Of a stretch of DNA of 34,520 nucleotides, positions 25,601-34,437 are shown piece after piece (the first letter of the stretch is position 1; every line of letters starts with the position of its first letter). The DNA lies in assembly GCA_964535735.1 (NCBI GenBank), contig CAZHTM010000023.1, forward strand, positions 1 to 34,520, read 5' to 3'. The notes under the pieces were generated by a model. The model was not told where the DNA came from. It saw only the letters and a list, made by a program, of their open reading frames with translations, and did not search any database. Position numbers and translations under genes: made by a program. This DNA is from J089 sp964535735. GTDB lineage: Bacteria > Fidelibacterota > Marinisomatia > Marinisomatales > J089.

Positions 25601-28600
25601 GTGGACGATATTCTGGATGAAGACAACGAAACCGTAATCCTCACGTTGTCCAACCCGGACAGTGCTGATTTAGGAACCACTACTACTCACACATTGACAA
25701 TTACTGACAATGATAATTCACCCAGTATCCAGTTTTCTTCCACGTCTGCATCCGGGAGTGAGGGCGGGGGGACCGTAACCATCCAATTGGAATTATCTGC
25801 CGTATCTGGACGGGATGTTATGGTGGATTATGCTCCCACGGATATTGAAGCTGTGGGATCAGGAACGGACTATACGTTGGCGTCGGGCACAGATACGATC
25901 ACAGCGGGTAATCTCACATCATCTATTACCCTGACTTTGGTTGATGATGCCCTGGATGAAGGGGATGAAACCATGCAGGTGGATATTAGCAATCCGGTGA
26001 ATGCATCTCCAGGGACGAATACAACGTATACCTACACGATTACGGATAATGATCCCCTTCCTGTAATAGGATTCAGTACATCCACTGCTTCCGGAGATGA
26101 GTCCACCAGTAATGTGTCGTTGACAGTGACCCTTACACCGGTATCGGGACGGGAGGTAACCGTGGATTATGCTGCGGGTACCGGTACGGCCACGGGATCG
26201 GGAACCGATTTCACTTTCACCGATGGTTCTTTGACTTTTGCCGTCGGTGAAACGTCTAAAACGTTGAGTTTAACCGTAGCCGATGACGGATTAGACGAAA
26301 TCGACGAGATGGTCCTGATTGTTTTATCCAATCCGGGCCAGGCAACTCTGGGCACCGATACCCTGACGTATACCATTCTGGATAATGACGATCCCCCGGT
26401 AGTAGCCTTCGATTTATTGTCCAGTACTGGCCTGGAGAGTGTGGACAGTATTTATTTCGATGTCAGTTTGACTGCCGTTTCCGGGAAAGATGTATCGGTG
26501 GATTATTCGGTGGGTGCCAGCAGTACCGCCACTGGAGGGAATGTGGATTACAGTCTTCCCTCTGGTACGTTAACGTTCCCCGCTGGGACTACCACCGGCT
26601 CGATTCTGGTTACAATTATCAATGATCAGTTGGATGAAGATAATGAAACTATCGTTGTGGAATTGTCGGACCCGCCCACTAATGCCATCTTAGGCGCCAA
26701 TGCTACACATACCTATACGATTATTGATAATGATGCCTCTCCGGTTGATTTTACAGTAGGGTCGGTTCGCACGCAGGGTGCCCCAAGTCTGGTGGGGTAT
26801 TGGAATGCGTCCAATACAGGTCTCGTGGTTAAAGTTCCGGTGGACAATGATCCTGTTCTGGTAGGGGGGCAGATTCAGATTCAGGCCCGGAGCGGGTCCA
26901 GTGCGTATAAAAATCTGGGGTCGGCCTATACCATACTCAATGGTGACCTAGCCGACTCTGCGCAGGTTACCATCACCGCTAGCCAGTTTCAATCCTTCAG
27001 CGATTATGTCGAGGGAGCGGAAATTGAATTCACGGCTGTCATCACTGATATCTATGGGAATAGCACCACAGGGACCGCCAGTTCAGAAAAAATCATCATT
27101 GACACTACCCCGCCGGGCATATTCAATACCGGGACTTTTTCCGCTATTGGAGGTCTGGAAGTGACGGGATATTGGAACGGCACCAACACTGATGTGACGG
27201 CTAGTATTTCTATCGATCTGGATTCGACCCTGGCTGGTGGATACGTGTATTTATTGGGGGGCATTGATAATGCCAATTATACCCAAATTGGAGATTCTAC
27301 CGGAATCCTTGCCGGCAATTTGAATACCAGCATGGATATTACCGCTCCGGCGGCAGATATCACTAGTTTGACCGGTTACCAAACCGAAGGGGTAAATCTG
27401 TGGTTGAATGCTGTTATTATTGATCGGGCGGGGAATCAGAAAATTGGCAATGTCAGTTCTACTATCCTCCAGATTGACGCCAATCAACCCACTGTTACCA
27501 ATGTCACCTCCCCAGAGACGGATCGCGCCTACAAAGAAGGGGATACTCTTATCATCCAGGTGGTTGCCTCTGAAAATATTTTTGTGAGTGGAACACCCCG
27601 ACTCACCTTGGAGACGGGTTCATCCGATGCCAGTATTTCCTATTCCACCGGGTCCGGGAGTACCACCATCGAATTCGAATATGTTGTCGAGGCGTGGCAA
27701 ACGTCTTCCGACCTGGATTATACCGCCACCACGGCTCTTTCGTTGAATGGGGGCACAATTCGTGACGCGGGCGGGAACGACCTGGTACTGACACTGCCGG
27801 CGCCCGGTGCCGCCGGATCCCTTGCGGCTAATAAGGATATTGTGATCGATACGGAAGCTCCAGCCGCGACACTGAGTTACAGCGATTCCCTGGTGCGATT
27901 TGAGGACGGAACGGTTTTGATTACAGCCACCTTTACCGATTCCATGAGTCTGGATTCCCTGCCTAAAATCACCGTAACCTTTCCAGGAAGTGGAAGTCCG
28001 GATATTTCCAGCGCCGCTATGACCTATGTCTCCGGATCGGTATGGCAGTATAATTTATCCTTGCTTGATAACGTGGATGGTATCGTTACCATCACTTTAA
28101 ACGGCCGGGATAAAGCGCTCAATGTCTTGCCTGGTTCGGCTGTTACGGGTGGGAATGTTTTGCGGATCGATAACACAGACCCGGTATTTACGTCCGTTTC
28201 TCCTGATACGGGAAGTTTTATCAATCATAAACGCCTGGGGTGGACCTTATCCGAAACCTTAGCCTCCGGTACCGTGACCTTTACTCGTCTGTCCGGACCG
28301 GGATCCACTGTGTCAGCGACACTCTCTGGAACGGAACTGGAAGTTGGGACCCGTGCTCCTTCAGAAATCACGAACACTGGTGACCTGTCCTTGGTTGACG
28401 GAACTGTGTACCGGCTCACGCTTACAGGAATTGACTCTGCCGGGAATACGGGCGCCATCTCGCTACAAAACATTACTTACGATACCACGGCGCCTACGGT
28501 TGCCCTTACCTATGACCAGTATTATGCCAGCAGCGACACCTCGGTCTTTATCACGGCGACTTTCAATGAAAAGATTTTACCCACGCCCTTGATTTCTGTC

Positions 28601-31600
28601 GATTTTACGGGAACGGGTCAGGATATTTCCAATCAAACCATGACCATTGGAGCCGATTCCACCGTATGGACCTACGCCTTGGCGATCCCAACAGGAACTG
28701 CAAATAATGGGATTGCAAATGTAACCATTACGGCTACCGATCTGGCATTAAACTCGTTGAGGACGGAGAACATCACCGGTAGAGATACCTTGATGGTGGA
28801 TAATTCAGCGCCTTCCGTGACCTTTAGTTATGAAAATATCTCGCAGCCAAATTTGACCAATGAGGGAAAGGGAGGCGATATTATCCGCATCACTGCCAGT
28901 TTCAGTGAAGTGACTAAGACTAGTCCTGCTCCGGAGCTCACGATACAGTATTCTGACACGACCGTGACCGGAGTGGTGAATTCGGGGACTACCGGGGACT
29001 CTACCTGGACCTTCGATATTACCCTGTTGTCATCCCCTGTGGAAGCAAATTTGATTGTGAACGTAACTGCGGAAGATTTGGCTGGGAATTCTATTACTTC
29101 CACCACTGATGGGGATATCTTTTTCCTGGATAATATTGCTCCGACCACGTTTACTACCGGCGATGTCACCACTACGGGACTGAATCCAGTATTGGGTTGG
29201 ATTAATGGCCGAACCGACTCAGTGAAGGTAAGTGTTCCTGTACCGTCGACGGATGGAACACTGTTGTTCGGTGGGAAAGTTGATGTCCAAATGACCATTC
29301 CTGCTCGAATGGGAACTAATAACTGGGTAACGGTGGGAACAGCTGACAGTATTATTCAGTTCGGTACCCATCTTGCGGATCGCTCCATGAATGCCGTTGC
29401 GGCGGCTTTTGCCGGTTTAGCAACACCTATTACGTTAGCGCAGGGAGATACGGTGTACACACGGGCAATTCTAACGGATCGGGTAGGGAATACTACCAAT
29501 GGCGCCACTGCTGTCCGGACGTTGATTTATGATCCCTCACCGCCCACAATTGGTACATTGATTGGTGGGAATGTGGTGACCAACGACACCCTGATTTCAA
29601 CCGATTCCCTCACGGTGGTATGGTCCGATTTTACCGATCCGGTGCCGGCTACGGCCTCGGGCACGGCCTATTATGAAGTGGCGGTCGAACATCTGGGGGA
29701 TGCGACGATCAATACGTTTATGGATTGGGATTCTGTGGGATTGTCTCTGGTTGGTCGTTATCGGTTACCTACCATGCATCAAGAAACGTATCGGATGCAC
29801 ATTCGCGCTTTCGACCAGGCCGGGAATATTTCCGACACCTTGTCCTCAAACGTCATTCGACGGCTAAATTCCGCTCCCGTTTTCGCCAGCGTCGACACTC
29901 AACGGGTGGATGAAGATGTGGCACTATCTGTTCAACTTCAGGCAACCGATGTTGACACAGCTACGTTGTTAGGTGATACGCTTCATTTCTCTATTATAGA
30001 TACGGGTATTGTTAATCCCACGCATCCTGTAACTGTCGATGAATTGTCCGGGTTGCTCACTTGGAATACACCACTTCAACAAGATACAGGAAGTTATCAG
30101 TTGCGCATTCGCGTAGGGGATGAATGGGGATTTGCAGATACCACAACATTTATTGTTTCAGTCATATCGGTGAATGATACGCCACAGGTGGTGATTACGC
30201 CGCCGTCAAACGCCATCAGCTTTATAGAAGACCACACGGATCTAGTGCAACTGAATCTGACCCCCTTCGCTGCCGACGTGGACAACGATTCCACGGAATT
30301 AACATGGCAGGCCGTGATTCTGGATACCACGACTAAAGATGGTTATCCTTTGGGAATTGTGGTTCCTGGCCCTGGGAGTGATGCTGGCATGGTGTCGACA
30401 TTGGAACGGATGTACTCCGGATTTACTTCCACCAAAGCACAGCCACGTGGTTCCCGTATCGACGCCCAAGCTCTCATGCCTTTTGCCCAGAAAATTTCAG
30501 TGACCATTGACACGCTGAACGGAAGCACTTTCGCCACTTTTGATAGCGATACCAACTACTATGGAGCGAACCACCGTATTCTGTTTTATGTCAGCGACCC
30601 TCACGGCGCAACAGCAATGGATACGGTTTTTCTCACGGTCCTGCCGGATAACGATCCGCCGGTGGTGGCTGCCATTCCCGACACCACCGTCCTGGAAAAT
30701 GATTCCTTGCGCCTGGACTTTGCTCGCTGGGTCACAGATGTGGACGACACGGCCCTCACTTTCACAATAACGGCCCTGACCAATCCTGATAAAATGACCC
30801 TAACTCCTGCTAGCTTTGTTTCCCAGGGATTCGGCGATTCCGTCCTGCTCCGTCCCCAGTCCCTGTGGTCCGATTCCGCCGTAATACAGATTATCGCCAC
30901 CGACAGTTATTCCATGTCCGATACGGCTGTGTTCGTTTTGGACATCATCAGGGTTCCCCGGCCGGCGCTGGGCATTTCCGTCGTTCAGAACAACGCCTTC
31001 ACCAACTATTATGATATTGTCATCACTGATACGCTGGAAAAAGTTGTGTCCCTGAATCTTACGGTCCAAAACGAAGCGGTGGCATTGGATACGGCAGGGT
31101 TTTACACCTATGTAGGCCGTTACTTGTTTACTACGCCGGGAACGTACACTTTCCAGGTGAATGCTCAGGGAATTGTCGGGGATACATCTGTAACCCGGCA
31201 AGTGGGACTCGCATTAGCGCGAGTGGTGTCTCCGTGGACCGGTGGAAGTTCCGATGGACGACTGCAAATTTCTGGCAGCCCTGGCGCTGTGTCCTTTGAT
31301 CAGGCGATAATGATTTATGATTCCTCGATGATTAAACCTCACTTGGCGCGTTATGCTAGGTACCGGGTAGGAAATCGCGGCAATCTTCTGGAGGAACCGA
31401 TTCAGGTATCCCTGGAAAGTCCTTTCGAGGAACAGGCCCTGTATTACAGCGCCGATGGTATCGGATGGGAAGAATTACCATCGATAACCGAAGATGGACA
31501 GATAAAAGCCTGGACCAGGCAATTAGGGTATTTTAAGTTGGGTGAACAAACCATTATTGTGCCCGGCATGACCAGCATTCAACTTAATTATCCCAATCCT

Positions 31601-31858
31601 TTTAATCCCGTAACTACCCTAGTGTACGATATCGGCTTTGCCGATGGACCGGATCAGCAGGTGGAGATCGTGGTCTTCAACGTGCTTGGTCAACAGGTTG
31701 CTACCCTTTTGAAAGCATATCAACCTATCGGACGACATCAGATTCAATGGAATGGCCGCGATCAGTCGGGACAAACCGTGTCATCTGGAGTGTATTTCAT
31801 ACAGTTGCATACCAATAAGGGACGAATAAAATCCCGGAAAGTGATGTTGCTGCGATGA
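22610..31858 (+). CDS. Giant secreted adhesin: 12 Calx-beta repeats, Ig/cadherin-like domains, sorting tail
   Basis: About 3082 residues from the ATG at 22610; a TTG at 22598 is possible, but the signal peptide (MKIFRLSIILLLGFQSLMA) begins at the ATG. Residues about 20-1380 are twelve Calx-beta repeats of roughly 113 residues, each opening like IGFSTxSSxxSE and ending TxTDNDxxP, a calcium-binding beta-sandwich pattern. About 1380-2400 are Ig-like repeats, including three related GYWN/GWIN-type units (VGYWNASNTG, TGYWNGTNTD, LGWINGRTDS). About 2420-2800 are cadherin-like repeats (NSAPVF, NDTPQVV, NDPPVVA). The C-terminus has LNYPNPFNPVTTLVYDI, a FlgD-like domain ending GRIKSRKVMLLR, as in type 9 sorting domains. 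Repeats share near-identical DNA stretches that could recombine. The stop overlaps the next gene. Confidence 0.93.
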   Translation: MKIFRLSIILLLGFQSLMATTIGFQTTSSSGSESTTSVSLTLTLDASTGADVTVNYTVNSNSTAKNYPAGYYDINLPNGTATIPAGQTTTTIDFTVVNDSRYEDDETVIIDIYAPTNATLDPTASQATYTITDDDSQPSMSFQTSTSTNPEGAWAAVIIELSAAAGKTVTADWTISDLTTTSSDYNSGSGSISITEGSSTYTLYIYLNDDGLDEDDETFSIALSNFFNATSGSITTHQMTISDINDPPSIGFSSTSASQNESAGAVSVFIELSTVSGLDVSVNYSISGTATGSSTDHDLSAGTATITAGNANTTIDFNILEDGLDEDNETILIILNSPTNATLGSADTMTITIVDNDSEPFVSFDAASSTGAESSSPANLTVSLNTASGRSVQVNYGVTGGTATGSGTDYTLANGTLTFPAGVTSKDISAVIVDDNLAEDTETIEVTISSPTNATLGTNTVHTYSITDNDSPPTIGFSTASSTSSEGDGQVGITVALSAVSGQNISFDYSITGGTATAGSDYTFTPGTATISAGNSDTTITVTLIDDALDENDSETIVFTISNVTNASLSTATHTKTITDNDNAPSIQFSETSSSGSESSSPVNLTVQLGAVSALDASVDYAIGVGSTATGSGTDYTLSSGTLTISAGDSTGVISITITNDAIDENNETVIVQLSNPVNCSLGTNSSYTYTINDDDNPPTVSFSAASASGSESSTAVSIPVEISAVSGLDVSVDYAVSGGTATGSGTDYTLSSGTLTISAGSTSGSISLTVVEDALDEINETVIVQISNPSNASLGATQSYTYTIEDNDPTPQIAFSTSAGTVSENDGTATVTIQLNAASGINTSVDYSVTGGDATGGGTDFSLADGTASISAGDVSTTLSIPITQDALDERDETLVITLSNPVNATIGLDTTYTLTIIDDDNPAKIAFSSSTSSVNEGTTPASITVTLSAVSGVTTSVDYAVSGGTATGSGTDYTLASGTVSIAPGDLTTTFDVTIVDDILDEDNETVILTLSNPDSADLGTTTTHTLTITDNDNSPSIQFSSTSASGSEGGGTVTIQLELSAVSGRDVMVDYAPTDIEAVGSGTDYTLASGTDTITAGNLTSSITLTLVDDALDEGDETMQVDISNPVNASPGTNTTYTYTITDNDPLPVIGFSTSTASGDESTSNVSLTVTLTPVSGREVTVDYAAGTGTATGSGTDFTFTDGSLTFAVGETSKTLSLTVADDGLDEIDEMVLIVLSNPGQATLGTDTLTYTILDNDDPPVVAFDLLSSTGLESVDSIYFDVSLTAVSGKDVSVDYSVGASSTATGGNVDYSLPSGTLTFPAGTTTGSILVTIINDQLDEDNETIVVELSDPPTNAILGANATHTYTIIDNDASPVDFTVGSVRTQGAPSLVGYWNASNTGLVVKVPVDNDPVLVGGQIQIQARSGSSAYKNLGSAYTILNGDLADSAQVTITASQFQSFSDYVEGAEIEFTAVITDIYGNSTTGTASSEKIIIDTTPPGIFNTGTFSAIGGLEVTGYWNGTNTDVTASISIDLDSTLAGGYVYLLGGIDNANYTQIGDSTGILAGNLNTSMDITAPAADITSLTGYQTEGVNLWLNAVIIDRAGNQKIGNVSSTILQIDANQPTVTNVTSPETDRAYKEGDTLIIQVVASENIFVSGTPRLTLETGSSDASISYSTGSGSTTIEFEYVVEAWQTSSDLDYTATTALSLNGGTIRDAGGNDLVLTLPAPGAAGSLAANKDIVIDTEAPAATLSYSDSLVRFEDGTVLITATFTDSMSLDSLPKITVTFPGSGSPDISSAAMTYVSGSVWQYNLSLLDNVDGIVTITLNGRDKALNVLPGSAVTGGNVLRIDNTDPVFTSVSPDTGSFINHKRLGWTLSETLASGTVTFTRLSGPGSTVSATLSGTELEVGTRAPSEITNTGDLSLVDGTVYRLTLTGIDSAGNTGAISLQNITYDTTAPTVALTYDQYYASSDTSVFITATFNEKILPTPLISVDFTGTGQDISNQTMTIGADSTVWTYALAIPTGTANNGIANVTITATDLALNSLRTENITGRDTLMVDNSAPSVTFSYENISQPNLTNEGKGGDIIRITASFSEVTKTSPAPELTIQYSDTTVTGVVNSGTTGDSTWTFDITLLSSPVEANLIVNVTAEDLAGNSITSTTDGDIFFLDNIAPTTFTTGDVTTTGLNPVLGWINGRTDSVKVSVPVPSTDGTLLFGGKVDVQMTIPARMGTNNWVTVGTADSIIQFGTHLADRSMNAVAAAFAGLATPITLAQGDTVYTRAILTDRVGNTTNGATAVRTLIYDPSPPTIGTLIGGNVVTNDTLISTDSLTVVWSDFTDPVPATASGTAYYEVAVEHLGDATINTFMDWDSVGLSLVGRYRLPTMHQETYRMHIRAFDQAGNISDTLSSNVIRRLNSAPVFASVDTQRVDEDVALSVQLQATDVDTATLLGDTLHFSIIDTGIVNPTHPVTVDELSGLLTWNTPLQQDTGSYQLRIRVGDEWGFADTTTFIVSVISVNDTPQVVITPPSNAISFIEDHTDLVQLNLTPFAADVDNDSTELTWQAVILDTTTKDGYPLGIVVPGPGSDAGMVSTLERMYSGFTSTKAQPRGSRIDAQALMPFAQKISVTIDTLNGSTFATFDSDTNYYGANHRILFYVSDPHGATAMDTVFLTVLPDNDPPVVAAIPDTTVLENDSLRLDFARWVTDVDDTALTFTITALTNPDKMTLTPASFVSQGFGDSVLLRPQSLWSDSAVIQIIATDSYSMSDTAVFVLDIIRVPRPALGISVVQNNAFTNYYDIVITDTLEKVVSLNLTVQNEAVALDTAGFYTYVGRYLFTTPGTYTFQVNAQGIVGDTSVTRQVGLALARVVSPWTGGSSDGRLQISGSPGAVSFDQAIMIYDSSMIKPHLARYARYRVGNRGNLLEEPIQVSLESPFEEQALYYSADGIGWEELPSITEDGQIKAWTRQLGYFKLGEQTIIVPGMTSIQLNYPNPFNPVTTLVYDIGFADGPDQQVEIVVFNVLGQQVATLLKAYQPIGRHQIQWNGRDQSGQTVSSGVYFIQLHTNKGRIKSRKVMLLR

Positions 31859-32499
31859 AGCGAATAATCTTCATAGGCATAATCACCGCTCTGGTCCTGT
31901 TGGTGGGTTGCCGAAAAGAAATTACCGCCACAGAAGTGGATATGGCGGAATACGGATGGCAACTTTTTGATCAGGGAAATTATGCCGAAAGCAATACGTG
32001 GTTCATGAATGCCATTCATCAGGATTCAACCTATAAAGATGGCTACAACGGCTTGGGGTGGACGTTTGGGAAATTGATGGAATTGGATTCCAGCGTAACC
32101 TATTTCACTCAGGGATTGCCATACGCTCAGGATCCCAATATTCTGGAGAACACCAAACGGGAAATCTGGGCCGGACTATGTTTTGCCAATCATGCCCTCG
32201 GGGCGAATCAGGACGCGGTTCATTGGGGCGATTCATTATTGACAGAATTAGAGACCCTCACGCCGCCTACCTGGTCGTTTTCCCATGATACGACTCTGAA
32301 TTATCTGGATGTTCATCTGACGATGGCAATTTCCTATTTCTCCATGGGCCATTTTTCTCCGTCCCTGGATCATGTCCAGTTTATTGTAAGCGAACTAAAT
32401 CCCAACGCCAGTTTTACCGCTGATACGTCTACGGTTGTAGGCCGGCAGGCTATTGCCGCTGAAATTGAGACGCTTCGGGGAATTCTGGCCACCCCCTGA
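31855..32499 (+). CDS. TPR-type lipoprotein
   Basis: A 214-residue protein with a lipoprotein signal (IITALVLLVGC, Cys at about 19). Residues about 30-120 show tetratricopeptide-like pairs of helices: YGWQLFDQGNYAESNTWFMNAI, YKDGYNGLGWTFGKLMELDSSVTYF. The C-terminal half continues as helices. TPR lipoproteins usually hold partner proteins in the envelope. The start overlaps the stop of the giant adhesin (ATGA), so adhesin and lipoprotein are translated as one unit; an assembly or anchoring role for the adhesin is the natural inference, without direct evidence. Confidence 0.85.
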   Translation: MKRIIFIGIITALVLLVGCRKEITATEVDMAEYGWQLFDQGNYAESNTWFMNAIHQDSTYKDGYNGLGWTFGKLMELDSSVTYFTQGLPYAQDPNILENTKREIWAGLCFANHALGANQDAVHWGDSLLTELETLTPPTWSFSHDTTLNYLDVHLTMAISYFSMGHFSPSLDHVQFIVSELNPNASFTADTSTVVGRQAIAAEIETLRGILATP

Positions 32500-32500
32500 T

Positions 32501-32980
32501 TTGCTCACCAATCCATTAGAACGCGATAAAAAATGGATGGCTGAAGCTTTCCGGCTGGCAGAAAAAGCTTATTCACTGGAAGAAATTCCCGTGGGAGCAG
32601 TCGTAGTGCAAAGGGGTGAAGTAGAGCGGATTATAGGTCGGGGATACAATCAACGGGAACGGCTCAAAGATCCCACAGCCCATGCGGAGATATTGGCCAT
32701 CACCGCGGCTGCGAACACCCTCAACGACTGGCGGCTGAATGATTGTGTTTTGTACGTGACCAAAGAACCCTGTCCCATGTGCGCCGGAGCGATTGTGAAC
32801 AGCAGATTGGCCGGTGTGGTGTTTGGATGCTACGATGAAGAAAAAGGGTGTTGCGGTTCTCTTTATCAACTCCCGAATGATCCGCGTTTTGGCGTCTCAG
32901 TATTTATTCGGGGTGGGGTAGAGGAGGAACGAGCTCAAGCCCTGATTCGGGACTTTTTTCGCTCCCACCGGAAGACGTAA
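32501..32980 (+). CDS. tadA: tRNA-specific adenosine deaminase TadA
   Basis: Converts A34 to inosine in tRNA-Arg(ACG), allowing it to read three Arg codons; such a tRNA is encoded at 20150. The zinc deaminase signature is complete: TAHAEIL (His61, catalytic Glu63) and PCPMCAGAI (Cys91, Cys94). The C-terminal region (GCYDEEKGCCGSLYQLPNDPRF) is typical of TadA and CumB-type deaminases. The start is uncertain. TTG at 32501, just after the stop of the lipoprotein gene, keeps the first helix (KKWMAEAFRLAEKA) whole and gives 159 residues. An ATG at 32537 would trim it, and a TTG at 32453 would overlap the previous gene. Confidence 0.95.
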   Translation: MLTNPLERDKKWMAEAFRLAEKAYSLEEIPVGAVVVQRGEVERIIGRGYNQRERLKDPTAHAEILAITAAANTLNDWRLNDCVLYVTKEPCPMCAGAIVNSRLAGVVFGCYDEEKGCCGSLYQLPNDPRFGVSVFIRGGVEEERAQALIRDFFRSHRKT

Positions 32981-33017
32981 GTTTTTGTCCTGAATTTTTG
33001 CTGAAATAATCAGGCTT

Positions 33018-33106
33018 GGAGAGATGGCAGAGCTTGGTTGAATGCGCCGCACTCGAAATGCGGTGTCCGATTTTTCGGACCGGGGGTTCGAATCCCTCTC
33101 TCTCCG
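33018..33106 (+). tRNA. tRNA-Ser (CGA)
   Basis: The acceptor GGAGAGA pairs with TCTCTCC, the discriminator is G, and the T arm is GGGGGTTCGAATCCCTC. The anticodon stem CCGCA/TGCGG encloses CTCGAAA, giving anticodon CGA. A long variable arm GTCCGA-TTTT-TCGGAC confirms the Ser type. It is 89 nt long; a Sec tRNA would have a TCA anticodon and a longer acceptor arm. Confidence 0.95.
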
Positions 33107-33107
33107 C

Positions 33108-33207
33108 NNNNNNNNNNNNNNNNNNNNNNNNNNNNNNNNNNNNNNNNNNNNNNNNNNNNNNNNNNNNNNNNNNNNNNNNNNNNNNNNNNNNNNNNNNNNN
33201 NNNNNNN
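33108..33207. other. 100-N scaffold gap just after tRNA-Ser
   Basis: The last 14 nt before the gap (CCCTCTCTCTCCGC, 33094-33107) recur exactly after it (33208-33221). Either a second tRNA-Ser copy ends after the gap, or this is another unmerged contig join with a short overlap. Confidence 0.75.
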
Positions 33208-33220
33208 CCCTCTCTCTCCG

Positions 33221-33270
33221 CTAAACTCTACGCATTTTACATCCACCGGATGTAAAATGACTTCGTTTAG
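33221..33270. repeat. Long perfect inverted repeat downstream of tRNA-Ser
   Basis: CATTTTACATCC (33233-33244) and GGATGTAAAATG (33248-33259) form a perfect 12-bp stem with loop ACC. CTAAAC (33221) and GTTTAG (33265) form an outer 6-bp arm. No T-run follows on either strand. It may be a terminator for the tRNA, an operator, or a trace of an element. The rest of 33271-33507 shows no gene or clear promoter. Confidence 0.7.
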
Positions 33271-33507
33271 CAGGACAATAGGGCAATTAATGTAATTTGG
33301 AATGTAGGCTTACTGCTACCTGACGAAGTCAACGCCAGTTGCATCGTCGATCGTACTCACTTCCTATGGCAAACCGCACCCTGATTAAATAATAAATCAC
33401 CATACCTTCAATGTCCTGTACCTATTAATTCTTTTTTTAAAGAACGCGGTGATAGATTATAGTGTGTTCATAATCAAATATTTACCCTATCAACGCAATT
33501 ACTTCTA

Positions 33508-34437
33508 ATGCGAATCGCTGTATTGGGAGGAACGGGATTTGTCGGACAGGCGCTTGTGAGAGCGTTGGCGATGGAAGGGCATACGATTCACCTGTTTGTT
33601 CGACCTGGAAGCGAAACCCGCGTCCTCTCCCTGCGGTCCCTGAAAACCATCACCGGGGACATCACTCGAATGGAAGATATTCGACGCAGTCTTGATGGTG
33701 TGGACGGGATTATATATAGCATTGGATTGATTCGGGAATTTCATCGCAAAAACGTCTTTTTTGAGCAGTTGCATTATCGCTCAGTGGTGGATACGATTCA
33801 GGAGGCCCAACGCCGATCGATTCGTCGGTTTATTCTTATCAGTGCAAACGGGGTTTCGCCGGACGGCACTCCTTATCAAAGAACCAAGCACGCCGGAGAG
33901 CAAGCGCTTCGGAATTCGGGTTTGGACTGGACCATCCTGCGACCGTCGCTCATTTTCGGTCCACCTCGAGGCGCCGATGAATTGGCTTCACAATTGCTCA
34001 GGCAAATTGTCCGTCCCTTAGTTCCAGCTCCTGCCTTTTTTACCGGATTCTCCGTTCAGAAAGCTGGGAAATTTGAACTGTCTCCCGTGCATGTGGATGA
34101 TGTGGCTCAAGTGGTGTGCCAGGTGTTGAAACGGGGAGATCGGTACAGGGAGAAAACGTTGGTACTGGGTGGTCCGGAAACCCTTACCTGGAATGAAATC
34201 ATTCGTCGTATTGGCCGAGCTACGGGAAAGCAAAAATGGCTGATTCCTGTTCCAACCTGGGGGCTACGGCCAGTCCTGGCGCTTCTGGATCAGTTTTCAT
34301 GGTTCCCCGTAACCAGGGATCAATTGACCATGTTATTGGCCGGGAATGTGGCGGAATCCACGGAGTTATTCCGTGAATTGGAAATTCAGCCTAAAAGATT
34401 TCACGAGGAGAATTTGCGGTATTTGTTGGAAGGATAG
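33508..34437 (+). CDS. NAD(P)-binding atypical SDR, NDUFA9-like
   Basis: A 309-residue Rossmann-fold protein. MRIAVLGGTGFVGQALV carries the GxxGxxG dinucleotide loop (about 7-13), with GDITRMEDI and DGIIYSIGL as later strands. YQRTKHAGEQAL holds the YxxxK pair, and DWTILRPSLIFGP is the usual atypical-SDR motif. This pattern matches the 'complex I NDUFA9 subunit family' of bacterial proteins, related to NmrA-like and epimerase groups. Its substrate is unknown, and the complex I link comes from the family name only. No ribosome site is clear. It is followed by no visible terminator before the window ends at 34520. Confidence 0.88.
   Translation: MRIAVLGGTGFVGQALVRALAMEGHTIHLFVRPGSETRVLSLRSLKTITGDITRMEDIRRSLDGVDGIIYSIGLIREFHRKNVFFEQLHYRSVVDTIQEAQRRSIRRFILISANGVSPDGTPYQRTKHAGEQALRNSGLDWTILRPSLIFGPPRGADELASQLLRQIVRPLVPAPAFFTGFSVQKAGKFELSPVHVDDVAQVVCQVLKRGDRYREKTLVLGGPETLTWNEIIRRIGRATGKQKWLIPVPTWGLRPVLALLDQFSWFPVTRDQLTMLLAGNVAESTELFRELEIQPKRFHEENLRYLLEG

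Noticed and set aside
33018..33106. A tRNA-Sec supporting the selenoprotein
   Set aside because: The anticodon is CGA and the acceptor/T-arm lengths are those of ordinary tRNA-Ser.
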